Below are positions 1-10,338 of a stretch of 64,000 nucleotides of DNA, piece by piece; position 1 is the stretch's first letter; each line of letters begins with the position of its first letter. The DNA lies in the NCBI GenBank assembly GCA_022340305.1, contig JAJDOF010000035.1, positions 18,096 through 82,095 on the forward strand, given 5' to 3'. The position numbers and the translations under genes are program-made. Under the pieces are notes generated by a model, which saw nothing but the letters and a program-made list of their open reading frames with translations, did not search any database and was not told the DNA's origin. This stretch comes from Gammaproteobacteria bacterium (GTDB taxonomy: Bacteria > Pseudomonadota > Gammaproteobacteria > GCA-001735895).

Positions 1-1955
1 TCACGTTGATATCGGGTTGCGCGTTGGCGAGCCTGCATTTTTCGGTTGAAACCGAGGCCATGCCGCTCGATGCCGGCGGTATACTCGGCCAGGTTGCCGG
101 CAATTATTTTTCCCAGGGGCTTGGCTTTGTAGGTGCCACGGTTATGCACCTGGCCCTGTTCCTCTCCGGACTGACCCTGTTTACCGGAATATCCTGGCTG
201 GCGCTGGTCGATAATCTCGGCAAGTACACCTTGCTGGCGATCGATAAGTTGATCGACCAATATTACCTGCTGCGCGACCGCGTCGAAGGTAAACGCAATC
301 GCAGCGAGCGCAAACAGGTTTTCCAGGTTCAGCAGCAGAAACAGGTAACCCGCAAACCGGTCAAGATCGAGCCCGTGGTGGAGCAGATCGAAACCAGTCC
401 CCGTGTCGAAAAAGAAAAGCAGATTCCGTTATTCAAACCGAGCAGCAGGGGTGGCAGTACGATTCCGCCCATGGCCTTGCTGGACAAGCCGCGTGCCAAG
501 GTGGCTGGGTACAGCAAGGCGGCACTGGAGGCCATGTCGCAGCAACTGGAATCGAAACTGCGCGATTTCGGTATCGAGGTACAGGTTGAATCGGTGCATC
601 CTGGACCGGTCATCACGCGTTTTGAAATACTGCCGGCGCCCGGGGTCAAGGTCAGCCAGATATCCAATCTGGCCAAGGACCTGGCGCGTTCGTTGTCGGT
701 GATCGGGGTACGCGTGGTTGAGATCATTCCGGGTAAATCGGTGATGGGTCTCGAGATCCCGAATGAAAACCGTGAAGTGGTGGCGCTCTCTGAAATCATC
801 CAGTCGCGGGCCTTCGATGAGTCTTCATCGCCGTTGACGCTGGCGCTAGGCAAAGATATCAGCGGCGAAGCCATGGTCGCCGATCTGGCCAAGATGCCTC
901 ATCTGCTGGTGGCCGGCACTACCGGTTCGGGAAAATCTGTGGCGCTGAACGTGATGTTGCTGAGCATTTTGTTCAAGTCTACGCCGAGCGATGTGCGCAT
1001 GATCCTGATCGACCCGAAGATGCTCGAACTCAATGTTTACGAGGATATTCCTCACCTGATCGCACCGGTCGTGACCGACATGAAAGAAGCTGCCAATGCG
1101 TTACGCTGGTGTGTTGCTGAAATGGAGCGTCGTTACCGCTTGATGGCATCGCTCGGCGTGCGCAACATTTCCGGATATAACCGGAAAGTGCGCGAGGCGG
1201 CGGCTGCCGGTACGCCGATCAAGGACCCGCTGTTCGACCGCAAGCGCCTGTTGCTGGAGCCGGAAGCGACGCCGGACGATCTCGAATCCTTACCCTATAT
1301 CGTAGTGGTGGTGGATGAATTCGCCGACATGATCATGGTAGTCGGCAAAAAGGTAGAAGAGTTGATTGCCCGCCTGGCGCAGAAAGCACGTGCCTCGGGG
1401 ATACATTTGCTACTGGCAACCCAACGTCCCTCGGTGGACGTTATTACCGGCCTGATCAAGTCCAATATCCCGACCCGCATCGCTTTCCAGGTGTCATCCA
1501 AGATCGATTCGCGCACCATACTCGATCAAATGGGAGCGGAAACCCTGCTGGGTAACGGTGACATGCTCTACCTGCCGCCCGGCACCAGCGTGCCGGAACG
1601 CGTCCATGGCGCCTTCGTCGACGATCACGAGGTTCACGCGGTGGTCAACGAAATAAAAAAACTGGGGGCACCTAATTACATTCCCGATGTCCTGGAAGAG
1701 TCTGCTGCACCGGTTTTGCCGGGCGAAGCACCACGCGATTCCAATGGCGAAGAGATTGATCCACTGTACGATGAAGCCGTCGCTGTGGTTACCGAAACCC
1801 GCAAGGCGTCGATTTCCTATGTGCAACGTCGACTCAAGATCGGTTACAACCGCGCAGCGCGCATGATCGAGGAAATGGAATCCTCGGGCGTGGTGTCCAT
1901 GGTGCAGTCCAACGGCAGCCGCGAAGTGCTGGCGCCGCCACCGCCAACGGATTAA
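1..1955 (+). CDS. ftsK: DNA translocase FtsK, 5' end outside window
   Basis: Septum-anchored hexameric ATPase that pumps chromosomal DNA and activates XerCD at dif during division. The reading frame is open from base 3 through the left edge, so the leader and first membrane helices are missing. The remainder shows one hydrophobic segment near ORF residues 35-65 and a short basic/Gln-rich linker to about residue 150. The motor follows, with Walker [12 protein letters not shown] near residue 307 and a Walker B-like [12 protein letters not shown]-terminal winged-helix (gamma) domain covers the last 65 residues and would read KOPS sites. lolA starts two bases after the stop, the usual gammaproteobacterial ftsK-lolA-rarA order. 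The linker is short compared with E. coli FtsK. The TTG at base 6 used by the ORF track is not a real start. Confidence 0.96.
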   Translation, partial: TLISGCALASLHFSVETEAMPLDAGGILGQVAGNYFSQGLGFVGATVMHLALFLSGLTLFTGISWLALVDNLGKYTLLAIDKLIDQYYLLRDRVEGKRNRSERKQVFQVQQQKQVTRKPVKIEPVVEQIETSPRVEKEKQIPLFKPSSRGGSTIPPMALLDKPRAKVAGYSKAALEAMSQQLESKLRDFGIEVQVESVHPGPVITRFEILPAPGVKVSQISNLAKDLARSLSVIGVRVVEIIPGKSVMGLEIPNENREVVALSEIIQSRAFDESSSPLTLALGKDISGEAMVADLAKMPHLLVAGTTGSGKSVALNVMLLSILFKSTPSDVRMILIDPKMLELNVYEDIPHLIAPVVTDMKEAANALRWCVAEMERRYRLMASLGVRNISGYNRKVREAAAAGTPIKDPLFDRKRLLLEPEATPDDLESLPYIVVVVDEFADMIMVVGKKVEELIARLAQKARASGIHLLLATQRPSVDVITGLIKSNIPTRIAFQVSSKIDSRTILDQMGAETLLGNGDMLYLPPGTSVPERVHGAFVDDHEVHAVVNEIKKLGAPNYIPDVLEESAAPVLPGEAPRDSNGEEIDPLYDEAVAVVTETRKASISYVQRRLKIGYNRAARMIEEMESSGVVSMVQSNGSREVLAPPPPTD

Positions 1956-1957
1956 TT

Positions 1958-2572
1958 ATGAAATATCTGATGATCGTGCTGTTAATGCTGTCCCATCCAG
2001 CCTGGGCTGACGACGCCGGGCAGCGACTCAAGCTGGCGCTGAAACAGATGGATAATCTGACTACTGATTTCAAGCAAACCCTGCTCGACGAAGATAAGAA
2101 TATCGTGCAGCAAAGCCGAGGAACGCTGGCCCTGCAACGCCCGGGCAAGTTTGCCTGGCACTATACCCATCCATTCGAGCAGCGCATCATCGCCGATGGC
2201 AGTGAATTGTGGATATACGATGTCGAACTGGACCAGGTTACGGTGAAACCGATGGACCAGGGGCTAGCCAATGCGCCCATCATGATTCTGATGAAACAGG
2301 CCGACATCAGTGAGCAATTCGATGTGAACGAGGTGGGGCAGCGCAAGTTCCTTTACTGGGTCGAACTGGTGCCACACGGCAGCGATCTCGAGTATACCCA
2401 CATCTATATCGGCATCGACGGCGACCAGGTGCGAGCGATGGAATTGCAGGACCAGTTCGGTCAGAGTACACAGATCGTCTTCGAAAACCTGCGCCTCGGC
2501 GTGGTGCACAACCCAGCGACGTTTCGCTTCGTACCGCCGCCTGGAGTCGATGTCTATGGTGTCGGCGGTTAG
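1958..2572 (+). CDS. lolA: Outer-membrane lipoprotein carrier protein LolA
   Basis: Periplasmic chaperone that accepts lipoproteins from LolCDE at the inner membrane and passes them to LolB. The 204-residue product begins with a cleavable signal peptide (hydrophobic core LMIVLLMLS, probable cleavage after AWA). The mature part has typical LolA features: an N-terminal helix with KQMDNLTTDFKQ, the LQRPGKFAWHY strand region, and a YDVELDQVTVKP segment. Length matches the family. It is wedged between ftsK and rarA with almost no spacing, so all three are probably co-transcribed. Confidence 0.95.
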   Translation: MKYLMIVLLMLSHPAWADDAGQRLKLALKQMDNLTTDFKQTLLDEDKNIVQQSRGTLALQRPGKFAWHYTHPFEQRIIADGSELWIYDVELDQVTVKPMDQGLANAPIMILMKQADISEQFDVNEVGQRKFLYWVELVPHGSDLEYTHIYIGIDGDQVRAMELQDQFGQSTQIVFENLRLGVVHNPATFRFVPPPGVDVYGVGG

Positions 2573-2587
2573 CGCTATACCCGCTCC

Positions 2588-3916
2588 ATGAACGATCTAT
2601 TTCTGGCGGAAAAAGCGTTTCAACCCCTGGCTGACCGCATGCGGCCGCGTCAGCTGGATCAGGTCTACGGCCAATCACACCTGCTCGCTCCCGGCAAACC
2701 GCTACGCCAGGCAATCGAATCCAATCGACTGCATTCGATGATTTTCTGGGGCCCCCCGGGAACTGGAAAAACGACTATCGCCCGCCTGCTCGCGGAATAT
2801 TCCGATGCGCGCTTCCTCACCCTGTCGGCGGTGCTGTCGGGCGTCAAAGATATCCGCGAGGCGATCGAGCAGGCGCGCCAGTTTCAGGGGAAGACAGTAT
2901 TGTTCGTGGACGAAGTGCATCGCTTCAACAAGGCCCAACAGGATGCTTTTCTGCCACACATCGAAGACGGCACCATTCTGTTTGTCGGCGCTACCACCGA
3001 AAACCCTTCCTTCGAACTCAACAACGCGCTGTTATCGCGCACGCGCACCTACGTATTAAAACCAATACAGGCCGAGGATATCGAACAGGTGATTACGCGC
3101 GCCCTGCAGGATCGCGAGCATGGTCTCGGACAACTCGATCTGCAAATCGATGAGGATGCCAGGCGGATGCTGGCGCTGGCTGCCGATGGTGATGCGCGGC
3201 GTGCGCTCACTTATCTTGAAATTGTTAGTGACCTGGTGGAGGACGGACGTATCAATGCGGCACTGGTTGGCGAAATTGCGCAACAGGGTCCACGACGATT
3301 CGACAAGGGCGGTGATGTTTTTTACGAGCAGATCTCGGCGCTGCATAAATCGGTGCGGGGCTCCGATCCGGATGCGGCGCTCTACTGGTTTTGTCGTATG
3401 ATCGACGGCGGTTGTGACCCGACCTATATCGCGCGGCGGGTGGTACGCATGGCGGTTGAGGATATCGGTATCGCCGATCCACGTGCGCTGGAGCTGTGCC
3501 TGCAGGGCTGGCAGACATTTGAACGCCTGGGTAGCCCGGAGGGTGAACTGGCGATTGCACAGGGAATCGTTTACCTGGCCTGTGCCGCCAAGAGTAACGC
3601 CGTTTACAGTGCCTACCAGCAGGCCATGGAGGATGCGCGCAGTTCGGGCAGCCTGGAAGTACCCTTGCATTTGCGCAATGCCCCGACCCGTTTCATGGCA
3701 GAGCAGGGCTACGGTGATGGTTACCGTTATGCGCATGATGAAAACGATGCCTTCGCTGCCGGCGTCGACTATTTTCCGCAAGCGCTGGCAGGGCGAGTGT
3801 ATTACCACCCGGTCGCGCGTGGGCTCGAGATCAAGATCGCCGAAAAGCTGGCCCGTCTAAGGCAACTGAACTGCGATGCGCAAAGGGAAGCCGTTGAATC
3901 AAAGACCCCGAAATAA
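2588..3916 (+). CDS. rarA: Replication-associated recombination protein RarA (MgsA)
   Basis: AAA+ ATPase related to clamp loaders and RuvB that acts at stalled replication forks. The 442-residue product carries Walker [10 protein letters not shown] near residue 57, Walker [10 protein letters not shown] near 106, and a sensor 1 region with [10 protein letters not shown]. The C-terminal half holds the MgsA helical tetramerisation domain (VARGLEIKI near the end). It lies directly after lolA, as in most gammaproteobacteria, where serS often follows; here a DUF938 gene follows instead. Start ATG at 2588 is the only sensible one. Confidence 0.95.
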   Translation: MNDLFLAEKAFQPLADRMRPRQLDQVYGQSHLLAPGKPLRQAIESNRLHSMIFWGPPGTGKTTIARLLAEYSDARFLTLSAVLSGVKDIREAIEQARQFQGKTVLFVDEVHRFNKAQQDAFLPHIEDGTILFVGATTENPSFELNNALLSRTRTYVLKPIQAEDIEQVITRALQDREHGLGQLDLQIDEDARRMLALAADGDARRALTYLEIVSDLVEDGRINAALVGEIAQQGPRRFDKGGDVFYEQISALHKSVRGSDPDAALYWFCRMIDGGCDPTYIARRVVRMAVEDIGIADPRALELCLQGWQTFERLGSPEGELAIAQGIVYLACAAKSNAVYSAYQQAMEDARSSGSLEVPLHLRNAPTRFMAEQGYGDGYRYAHDENDAFAAGVDYFPQALAGRVYYHPVARGLEIKIAEKLARLRQLNCDAQREAVESKTPK

Positions 3917-3940
3917 CCGACAAGGCTGGCAGGGCAGGGT

Positions 3941-4531
3941 ATGAATCTGCCATATGCCCAGGCCGCCGAACAAAATAAGGCAGCCATATTGCAGGCAATC
4001 CGGCCTTACCTGCGCGGCAAGGTACTGGAGATCGGTAGCGGCACCGGCCAGCACGCGGTGTATTTCGCCAGCCTGTTGCCGGAACTTTACTGGCAAACTT
4101 CTGATCTTGAGCCGAATCTGGACGGTATTCGCGCCTGGATAGACGATGCGGGGCTCGCTAATCTGCCGCCACCGTTGCTGCTTGACGCGATGGGCGCATG
4201 GCCCGAGAGCGAATTCGACACGATTTACACCGCCAATAGTTTCCACATCATGGATAACAACGCGGTGGCCGAGTGCATTGCGGGTTGTGGTGTCTGCCTG
4301 TCTGCCGGCGGCCATCTCATCGTCTACGGCCCCTTCAATTACGCGGGTGATTTCACCTCGGCGAGCAATGCGCGCTTCGACGCGATGTTGAAAGCCAATG
4401 ATCCGGGCAGCGGTATCAAGGATTTCGAATGGCTGGATGAGCTAGCTCAATCAGCCGGTATGGCGCTTGCGATCGATATCGAAATGCCTGCCAACAATCG
4501 CAGTTTGATCTGGAAAAAACGAACTTTATAG
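3941..4531 (+). CDS. DUF938 family SAM-dependent methyltransferase-like protein
   Basis: A 196-residue class I methyltransferase fold. The SAM-binding motif I reads EIGSGTGQHAVYFA near residues 31-44, followed by an acidic motif II region (TSDLEPNLDG) and a YTANSFHIM segment typical of DUF938. The N-terminus LPYAQAAEQNKAAIL is the family signature in which the protein probes its substrate pocket. No substrate is established for the family. The gene stands 24 bases after rarA and may be transcribed with it. Confidence 0.88.
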   Translation: MNLPYAQAAEQNKAAILQAIRPYLRGKVLEIGSGTGQHAVYFASLLPELYWQTSDLEPNLDGIRAWIDDAGLANLPPPLLLDAMGAWPESEFDTIYTANSFHIMDNNAVAECIAGCGVCLSAGGHLIVYGPFNYAGDFTSASNARFDAMLKANDPGSGIKDFEWLDELAQSAGMALAIDIEMPANNRSLIWKKRTL

Positions 4532-4576
4532 TGCAAAGTTGGACTAAGCTTCTGGATTCAAAAACAACATAAAATC

Positions 4577-5320
4577 ATGATGAAATATTTTACAAAGGCT
4601 CTTGTTGCCAGCCTGATATGCCTGTTTGCTATGCCTTATGCCGGCGCCAGCGAGGATTCGGTAGAAGACATGACGCGCCTGCTCAAACTGCGCCTCGGTA
4701 CCGACGAGGTCGACACCCCGGTGGCGACTGGTGTCGAGGGTGTTTATCAAACTCGTTTCGGCAACAAGTTCGCCTACCTGATCGAGGGTGGGCGTTACGT
4801 GTTTATCGGTGACCTGGTCGACCTCAAGACGGCGCTCAATATGACCGAAATGAGTCGACGCGAAATGGTTGTCGATGCGCTGGCGAATTTCGCAGTTGCC
4901 AAACAGATTGTTTATCCTGCCGCCGATAAAGAACTCGCGGTGCTGAACGTGTTTACCGACACCAGTTGCGGCTACTGTCAGCAGCTGCACAAGGAAGTGA
5001 AATTCCTGCAGGAGGCCGGTATATCGGTACATTACTACCCCTATCCACGCGGCGGTAGCCGGGGGCCTGGTTATAGCGATATGCGCAAGGTCTGGTGTGC
5101 CGATGACAAACTAGCGGCGCTGAGTATTGCCAAAGGCGCGCAGGCCGGTACTTTGCAATCGACTTCGGATTGCGAATTGGCCCAGGCTGTCGACGAAGGA
5201 TTTATACTGGGTAACCAGATTGGCGTTACCGGAACACCCTCGCTTTTTACCAGCGATGGCACCCGCTTCAACGGCTACGTCCCCTACCGCGAATTGATCC
5301 CACAGTTGATAAAACAGTAA
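4577..5320 (+). CDS. dsbC: Thiol:disulfide interchange protein DsbC
   Basis: Periplasmic disulfide isomerase that reshuffles wrong disulfides and is kept reduced by DsbD. The 247-residue product has an N-terminal signal peptide (LVASLICLFAMPYAGA), an N-terminal dimerisation domain to about residue 80, and a thioredoxin-fold domain. The active-site motif is CGYC near residue 137, the cis-proline loop reads TGTPS, and a second cysteine pair (WCADD, SDCEL) matches the structural disulfide. Length and order fit DsbC rather than DsbG. It is a single gene with modest AT-rich flanks. Confidence 0.93.
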   Translation: MMKYFTKALVASLICLFAMPYAGASEDSVEDMTRLLKLRLGTDEVDTPVATGVEGVYQTRFGNKFAYLIEGGRYVFIGDLVDLKTALNMTEMSRREMVVDALANFAVAKQIVYPAADKELAVLNVFTDTSCGYCQQLHKEVKFLQEAGISVHYYPYPRGGSRGPGYSDMRKVWCADDKLAALSIAKGAQAGTLQSTSDCELAQAVDEGFILGNQIGVTGTPSLFTSDGTRFNGYVPYRELIPQLIKQ

Positions 5321-5438
5321 GGTTTCCAATTAAAATCGTACAAAATTCGTATCGCCAGTGTCGAGCATGCATTTGTGCGCGTCGAATAAATTTACTGTGT
5401 TAACATTCCGTTTATTTTCAACAATGAGATCAGCCTGA

Positions 5439-5600
5439 ATGCCTGATACGCAATCACCGACCGAGCCGACAACCGATGAAGTAGTCGAGGATCAGCCTGG
5501 CGACAGCGAACCCGAGGCCGTGGAGTACGGTGGCCCGAAGGGCAGGGATCCCACTCGCTACGGTGACTGGGAGAAAAACGGTCGCTGCATCGATTTCTGA
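5439..5600 (+). CDS. DUF1674 / SDHAF4-type succinate dehydrogenase assembly factor (53 aa)
   Basis: Too short for the ORF track; I translated it by hand. ATG at 5439, TGA at 5598-5600, 53 residues. The first 28 residues are acidic and low-complexity. The C-terminal 24 carry the DUF1674 signature: YGGPKGRDPTRYGDWEKNGR, ending in CIDF at the stop. In mitochondria this family (SDHAF4, yeast Sdh8) binds flavinated SdhA and promotes its joining to SdhB. Its place 49 bases upstream of sdhC supports the same role. The window also encodes SdhE, so both SdhA maturation factors may act here. Confidence 0.86.
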   Translation: MPDTQSPTEPTTDEVVEDQPGDSEPEAVEYGGPKGRDPTRYGDWEKNGRCIDF

Positions 5601-5649
5601 TAAATGCCGCCTTCGGCTCCTGGCGCAACCGCTAACCTGGGAATAGACG

Positions 5650-6033
5650 ATGTCCAATCACAATCAACCTGTTTCACCACATCTGCAAATTTATCGTTTG
5701 CCGCTCACCGCGATACTGTCGATTACTCACCGCCTCACCGGGGTTTTCCTGGCGTTTGGCTGCATGCTGCTGGTGTGGTTGCTGGCGGCTGCCGCACAGG
5801 GTGCCGAGTCATACGAAGCGTTGGCACCACATTTTCAAGCCTGGTATGGGCAGATTTTCATGCTCGGCTTCCTCTTTTCCCTGTACCTGCATTTCTGTAA
5901 CGGCATTCGCCATTTGTTCTGGGATGTCGGCTACGGCTTTGAACTCGAGACAGTCGATCTGACCGCGAAGCTGGCGATTGTGATGACGCTGGTGCTCACC
6001 TTTGTAACCTGGCTGGTCGGGGGGGCTGGTTGA
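5650..6033 (+). CDS. sdhC: Succinate dehydrogenase cytochrome b556 subunit SdhC
   Basis: Membrane anchor of complex II that binds heme b and part of the ubiquinone site. The 127-residue product has three hydrophobic helices (about 32-52, 70-90, 105-124). Diagnostic motifs are SPHLQIYR, SITHRLTG and HFCNGIRHLFWD, whose histidine is the likely heme ligand. The motifs resemble the alphaproteobacterial/mitochondrial type more than E. coli SdhC, consistent with the DUF1674 gene just upstream. The stop overlaps the leader of sdhD. Confidence 0.94.
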   Translation: MSNHNQPVSPHLQIYRLPLTAILSITHRLTGVFLAFGCMLLVWLLAAAAQGAESYEALAPHFQAWYGQIFMLGFLFSLYLHFCNGIRHLFWDVGYGFELETVDLTAKLAIVMTLVLTFVTWLVGGAG

Positions 6034-6035
6034 TC

Positions 6036-6416
6036 ATGCGCGATTTGAGATCTCCTTTATCCCGGGTCAAGGGATTGGGTTCGGCGCGAGAGGGCACCGG
6101 CCATTTCTGGCATCAACGCCTTACCGCGTTATTATTGATCCCACTGGCACTGTGGATCGGTTTCTGTATAGCGGCCTTGCCGGCTGACTACGCCACCCTG
6201 GCTGCCTGGGTGAGACAGCCGTTGGTGACGGTCGCGCTGGTGTTGCTGATCATCGCCGTGTTTTACCATGCGCAACTCGGTCTGCAGATTGTCATTGAAG
6301 ATTACGTTGCCTCACATGCAGGCCGCACGCTGGTTTTGTTGATATCGAACCTACTGTGTTTACTGTTCGGTACCGTCGGTGTGATTTCGGTGCTGAAAAT
6401 TTCCTTTGGGGCCTGA
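6036..6416 (+). CDS. sdhD: Succinate dehydrogenase membrane anchor subunit SdhD
   Basis: Second membrane anchor of complex II. The ORF track starts at a TTG (6030); the ATG at 6036, two bases after the sdhC stop, is the better start (126 residues). Conserved N-terminal [20 protein letters not shown] is followed by three helices. [13 protein letters not shown] in the middle carries the conserved His/Tyr/Asp region near the quinone and heme. This again is the alphaproteobacterial/mitochondrial style of SdhD. The stop lies one base before the sdhA ATG. Confidence 0.93.
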   Translation: MRDLRSPLSRVKGLGSAREGTGHFWHQRLTALLLIPLALWIGFCIAALPADYATLAAWVRQPLVTVALVLLIIAVFYHAQLGLQIVIEDYVASHAGRTLVLLISNLLCLLFGTVGVISVLKISFGA

Positions 6417-6417
6417 C

Positions 6418-8205
6418 ATGTCCAACGACTATAAATTAATCGATCACAGCTACGACGTGGTCATCGTCGGCGCCGGTGGTGCCGGCTTGCGTGCCACCCT
6501 GGGCATGGCCGCGGCAGGATTGTCCACCGCCTGTATCACCAAGGTGTTTCCGACTCGTAGTCATACGGTAGCGGCACAGGGCGGCATGAGTGCCTCGCTC
6601 GGCAACATGGGCCCGGATACCTGGCAATGGCACATGTATGACACCATCAAGGGTTCCGACTGGTTAGGCGATCAGGATGCGATCGAATACATGTGCCGTG
6701 AAGCGGTTCCTGCGGTCATCGAACTCGAACACTACGGGGTGCCGTTTTCGCGTACCGAGGAAGGCAAGATTTATCAACGCCCCTTCGGTGGCATGACGAC
6801 CAATTTCGGAGAAGGCACTGCGCAGCGCACCTGTGCAGCTGCAGATCGTACCGGGCACGCAATATTGCATACCCTTTACCAGCAATCGTTGAAGCATCGT
6901 GCCGAGTTTTTCATCGAGTACTTCGCCATCGATCTGATCATGGAAGACGGCGTCTGTCGCGGCGTAGTGGCCTGGGACCTGGCCACGGGTGAACTGCATC
7001 GTTTTCGCGCGCACACCGTGGTGCTGGCTACCGGCGGCTGCGGCCGCGCCTATTTTTCGGCGACTTCGGCACATACCTGTACCGGTGATGGTGGTGGTAT
7101 GGTAGTGCGTGCGGGCCTGCCGTTGCAGGATATGGAATTCGTACAGTTTCATCCGACCGGCATATATGGCGCCGGTGTGCTGATTACCGAGGGTGTTCGC
7201 GGCGAGGGTGGCTATTTGACCAACTCGGAAGGCGAGCGCTTTATGGAACGCTACGCGCCCAATGCCAAGGACCTGGCCTCGCGCGATGTGGTCAGCCGCT
7301 CGATGACGATCGAAATCAATGAAGGCCGGGGCGTGGGTGCGAACAAGGATCACATCCATTTGCACCTTGAGCACCTCGGGCCCGAGGTCATCAATGAGCG
7401 CCTGCCGGGTATCTCTGAATCAGCTGAAATATTTGCCGGGGTCGACGTCACCAGGGAACCGATTCCCGTGTTACCGACCGTGCATTACAACATGGGCGGT
7501 ATTCCTACTAACTATCACGGCGAGGTCGTCACCCTGAAAGACGGGGATCCGGATTCGATCGTGCCCGGATTGATGTCAATCGGCGAAGCGGCCTGTGTCT
7601 CGGTGCACGGCGCTAACCGGCTCGGTTCCAATTCATTGCTCGATATCGTGGTTTTTGGTCGCGCTGCTGCGCTACGCGCAGCGGAGAAAATAAAGCCTGG
7701 TATGGCGCACAAACCGCTGGCTGCGGATGCCTGCGATGGAATTCTGCAACGCTTCGATCGTTTGCGTAACGCTTCGGGGGCGACGCCGACGGCGAAAATC
7801 AGGGATCAGATGCAGCGCGACATGCAACAGCATGCTGCGGTGTTTCGCACCGGCGATTCGATGAGCGAGGGTGTCGAAAAGCTGAATGCAGTGTTCGCCA
7901 GTTTTGCCGATGTCGGTGTCAGCGACCGAGGACTGGTGTGGAACACTGACCTGGTTGAAACACTGGAACTTGAGAATTTGTTGTTGCAGGCACAGGCCAC
8001 GATACACAGCGCGGCCAACCGAACCGAGAGTCGCGGTGGACACGCGCGCGAAGACTATCCGGAACGCGATGACGAAAACTGGATGAAGCACACGCTCTCC
8101 TGGGTTGACGACAAAGGACAGGTCAGCTTCGACTATCGTCCGGTGCACATGTACACGCTCAGTGATGAGTGTGAAGTCATTCCGCCGAAGAAACGGGTTT
8201 ACTGA
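6418..8205 (+). CDS. sdhA: Succinate dehydrogenase flavoprotein subunit SdhA
   Basis: Catalytic subunit that oxidises succinate to fumarate in the TCA cycle and respiratory chain. ATG 6418 gives 595 residues (the track start at 6406 is an upstream TTG). Visible are the dinucleotide motif [13 protein letters not shown] and the covalent-FAD histidine in [21 protein letters not shown] carries a catalytic histidine and [12 protein letters not shown] lies in the FAD domain. The C-terminal [17 protein letters not shown] is also typical. The arrangement CDAB is standard, and all residues expected for activity appear intact. Confidence 0.97.
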   Translation: MSNDYKLIDHSYDVVIVGAGGAGLRATLGMAAAGLSTACITKVFPTRSHTVAAQGGMSASLGNMGPDTWQWHMYDTIKGSDWLGDQDAIEYMCREAVPAVIELEHYGVPFSRTEEGKIYQRPFGGMTTNFGEGTAQRTCAAADRTGHAILHTLYQQSLKHRAEFFIEYFAIDLIMEDGVCRGVVAWDLATGELHRFRAHTVVLATGGCGRAYFSATSAHTCTGDGGGMVVRAGLPLQDMEFVQFHPTGIYGAGVLITEGVRGEGGYLTNSEGERFMERYAPNAKDLASRDVVSRSMTIEINEGRGVGANKDHIHLHLEHLGPEVINERLPGISESAEIFAGVDVTREPIPVLPTVHYNMGGIPTNYHGEVVTLKDGDPDSIVPGLMSIGEAACVSVHGANRLGSNSLLDIVVFGRAAALRAAEKIKPGMAHKPLAADACDGILQRFDRLRNASGATPTAKIRDQMQRDMQQHAAVFRTGDSMSEGVEKLNAVFASFADVGVSDRGLVWNTDLVETLELENLLLQAQATIHSAANRTESRGGHAREDYPERDDENWMKHTLSWVDDKGQVSFDYRPVHMYTLSDECEVIPPKKRVY

Positions 8206-8218
8206 GGAAGCAGACAAG

Positions 8219-9001
8219 ATGGCAGAATTTACCTTACCCGCCAACTCCGTGATCAAGCCGGGCAAGTTGTTCAAGGCCGCCGCGGGCGTTACCAACATCA
8301 AACGCTTCGTGGTTTATCGCTACGATCCGGGCAGCGGAGAAAATCCGTACACCGATACTTACGAAGTCGATATGGACAGCTGCGGACCGATGGTGCTGGA
8401 TGCACTGCTGAAGATCAAGGATGAAATGGATGCGACATTGTCGCTGCGGCGCTCCTGTCGCGAAGGTATCTGTGGCTCCTGCTCGATGAATATCGATGGC
8501 GGCAATACGCTGGCCTGCACCCAGTCGATTGCCTCCATCAAAGGTGACGTCAAGGTATATCCACTCCCCCATCAACCGGTGGTCAAGGACCTGGTATCCG
8601 ATCTCACCAATTTTTACGCCCAGTATGCATCGGTGGAACCGTGGATGAAAACCGATACGGCAACGCCCCCAGATCGGGAGCGCCTGCAATCGCGTGAAGA
8701 CCGCGAAAAACTCGACGGCCTCTACGAGTGTATCCTGTGCGCCTGTTGCTCAACCAGTTGCCCCAGTTACTGGTGGAACAGCGACCGCTACCTGGGCCCG
8801 GCGGCACTGCTAAATGCCTACCGCTGGATCGTCGACAGCCGCGACGAGGCTGCTGGCGAGCGGCTCGACGAGCTCGAAGATCCATTCAAGCTCTATCGCT
8901 GCCACACCATCATGAACTGCACCAAGGTCTGTCCGAAGGGCCTGAACCCTGCGAAAGCTATTGCTGAAACCAAGAAGTTGATGGTGCAGCGCAAGATATA
9001 A
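8219..9001 (+). CDS. sdhB: Succinate dehydrogenase iron-sulfur subunit SdhB
   Basis: Electron-transfer subunit linking SdhA to the membrane quinone. The start is ATG 8219 (MAEFTLPAN), 13 bases after sdhA; the track ORF extends into sdhA out of frame. The 260-residue product carries the [2Fe-2S] ligands in [10 protein letters not shown] plus a later cysteine (LACTQ). The [4Fe-4S] motif is [12 protein letters not shown] and the [3Fe-4S] region is [17 protein letters not shown]. The order and spacing are those of an active complex II. Confidence 0.97.
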   Translation: MAEFTLPANSVIKPGKLFKAAAGVTNIKRFVVYRYDPGSGENPYTDTYEVDMDSCGPMVLDALLKIKDEMDATLSLRRSCREGICGSCSMNIDGGNTLACTQSIASIKGDVKVYPLPHQPVVKDLVSDLTNFYAQYASVEPWMKTDTATPPDRERLQSREDREKLDGLYECILCACCSTSCPSYWWNSDRYLGPAALLNAYRWIVDSRDEAAGERLDELEDPFKLYRCHTIMNCTKVCPKGLNPAKAIAETKKLMVQRKI

Positions 9002-9022
9002 TTTTGCGACGCTACCCGCCAG

Positions 9023-9256
9023 ATGTCTGAAATGTCACGCTTGAGATGGTTGTGCCGGCGTGGCATGAAAGAACTCGATGTCGTTCTCAATCGCTACCTC
9101 GATTACGGATACCAGGCGGCCAGCGACGCTGATCAGGCCCAGTTTCGGGCCCTGTTGGAAATGCCCGATCCGGATCTGTACAATCTATTGCTCAGACGCG
9201 ATGCGACATCCGATCCCGAGCGCCAACGTCTGTTGCAGGAATTACGCAGACGCTAA
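9023..9256 (+). CDS. sdhE: FAD assembly factor SdhE
   Basis: A 77-residue helical protein that promotes covalent flavinylation of SdhA (YgfY/CptB/Sdh5 family). The family signature RRGMKELD near residues 13-20 contains the RGxxE residues essential for the function. The DPDLYNLLLRRD segment and basic tail are also typical. It sits 21 bases after sdhB, so it belongs to the sdh transcription unit. A second ATG nine bases downstream (MSRLRW) is an alternative start. Confidence 0.92.
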   Translation: MSEMSRLRWLCRRGMKELDVVLNRYLDYGYQAASDADQAQFRALLEMPDPDLYNLLLRRDATSDPERQRLLQELRRR

Positions 9257-9310
9257 GGCGGTAAATTTTCCGGCAAAATATTTCGGGTCAAGCATGACAG
9301 GGAAAGTCAC

Positions 9311-9727
9311 TTGCAGGAATACTACGAAGTCAGCCCTTCAAGAACGCAATTGATTCTGCTGCTTTCAGCCTACCTGGCTGGGGGGCTCACAATATATTTT
9401 TATCTCAGCCCTGTATTTTTCAAATGGACAGCACTGGCCGCATTAGCGATAGCTGCGTTCATCGAATCCAGGCGTTTGATTCAACACGATATTATTCGTT
9501 TAAGTATCAATTTGAGCCGCGCCTCGATCGAGATTCAACAGCACGGGCAACCATATTTCTATTGTAAATACAAGGTTTACGAGACTCGTTGGTTTGCTAT
9601 TCTTAAGCTCATGGATCAACACACCGACAGGACCCTGATATTGAATTCTGATTGCTTCACCTCGATTGAGAAATACCGGCGGCTACGCTTCGATCTACGT
9701 TGCCTGGAGCGCTCCGATGCTACTTGA
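9311..9727 (+). CDS. YgfX-like small membrane protein
   Basis: The 138-residue product has two hydrophobic helices (about 12-30 and 34-52) followed by a soluble domain, the YgfX (CptA) layout. In enterobacteria the ygfX gene is paired with sdhE, as here. The family was proposed as the toxin partner of SdhE/CptB, but that role is disputed. The only workable start is TTG 9311, preceded by AGGGAAAG. The end overlaps the next gene by 11 bases. Family assignment rests on length, topology and neighbour rather than a strong motif. Confidence 0.7.
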   Translation: MQEYYEVSPSRTQLILLLSAYLAGGLTIYFYLSPVFFKWTALAALAIAAFIESRRLIQHDIIRLSINLSRASIEIQQHGQPYFYCKYKVYETRWFAILKLMDQHTDRTLILNSDCFTSIEKYRRLRFDLRCLERSDAT

Positions 9728-10178
9728 TCTGAATCCGGTTCGAGCGGGTCGCTTCGCCAATGCGCGCAGCTTTGCCGGATTGATGGAACTCTATGAGCAA
9801 AACTACATGCGCCTGCGTAGCATTGCACCGGATCTCAAGGTCGCTGACGAAATGATATCAACGGTACCCGGGCATGAGGATCTGTACCTGTCAATTACCC
9901 AGCGCTGCCGTTACACCACCATGCTGCGCATGACGTATCAGTTTGCCGATCAGGGCAATTTGATTTTCGAACCCGACTTGCACTTAAAGGTTTACCACGA
10001 TGCTCGCGTGGTTGAAGTGCAGCAATTGACCTCCCGCGCTCACGGCCCAATGTATATCGCCGAGCTAATCGATCAAAAGTGGAGAATGAACCGGTTTTTA
10101 TACAAATGGCTGGGGTACTGTTTGCACCAGGGTCATTATTTTCAGCCAATGCAACATTTGAGGGTTAGTAATACTTAA
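9717..10178 (+). CDS. DUF1249 (YqiB-like) protein
   Basis: A 153-residue soluble protein of unknown function. ATG 9717 (MLLDLNPV) overlaps the ygfX-like gene and is preferred over the track start at 9666. The N-terminal half has MELYEQNYMRLRSI and the C-terminal half YHDARVVEVQQL then LNxFLYKWLGYC-like residues, as in YqiB/DUF1249 proteins. It is the last gene of the complex II transcription unit; no functional link to succinate dehydrogenase is known. Confidence 0.78.
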   Translation: MLLDLNPVRAGRFANARSFAGLMELYEQNYMRLRSIAPDLKVADEMISTVPGHEDLYLSITQRCRYTTMLRMTYQFADQGNLIFEPDLHLKVYHDARVVEVQQLTSRAHGPMYIAELIDQKWRMNRFLYKWLGYCLHQGHYFQPMQHLRVSNT

Positions 10179-10273
10179 CATTAAATAATAAAAATAAGTT
10201 TATGATTTATATCGATATTATTATTTCAACAATCGCTGCTCGCAATTTCCCGGCCGCTCGATTCAAATACATC

Positions 10274-10301
10274 TTGACCTGACTCTGGTCATCGATATAA
10301 T
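10274..10301 (+). promoter_or_regulatory. Sigma-70 promoter of iscRSU
   Basis: TTGACC at 10274-10279 and TATAAT at 10296-10301, separated by 16 bases, make a near-consensus sigma-70 promoter about 37 bases upstream of iscR. An inverted repeat TGACC-N7-GGTCA (10275-10291) overlaps the -35 element and might be a second, weaker operator half. The -10 element runs into the IscR box. Confidence 0.8.
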
Positions 10302-10324
10302 TCCTGACTAAATTAGTCGGGAAT
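10300..10324 (+). promoter_or_regulatory. IscR type 1 operator
   Basis: The 25-base palindrome ATTCCTGACTAAATTAGTCG (continuing GGAAT) matches the E. coli [2Fe-2S]-IscR type 1 consensus ATASYYGACTRWWWYAGTCRRSTAT at nearly all positions. It overlaps the end of the -10 box and the start site region, the position expected for feedback repression of the isc operon by holo-IscR. Confidence 0.87.
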
Positions 10325-10338
10325 TATGGAATTTAGAC

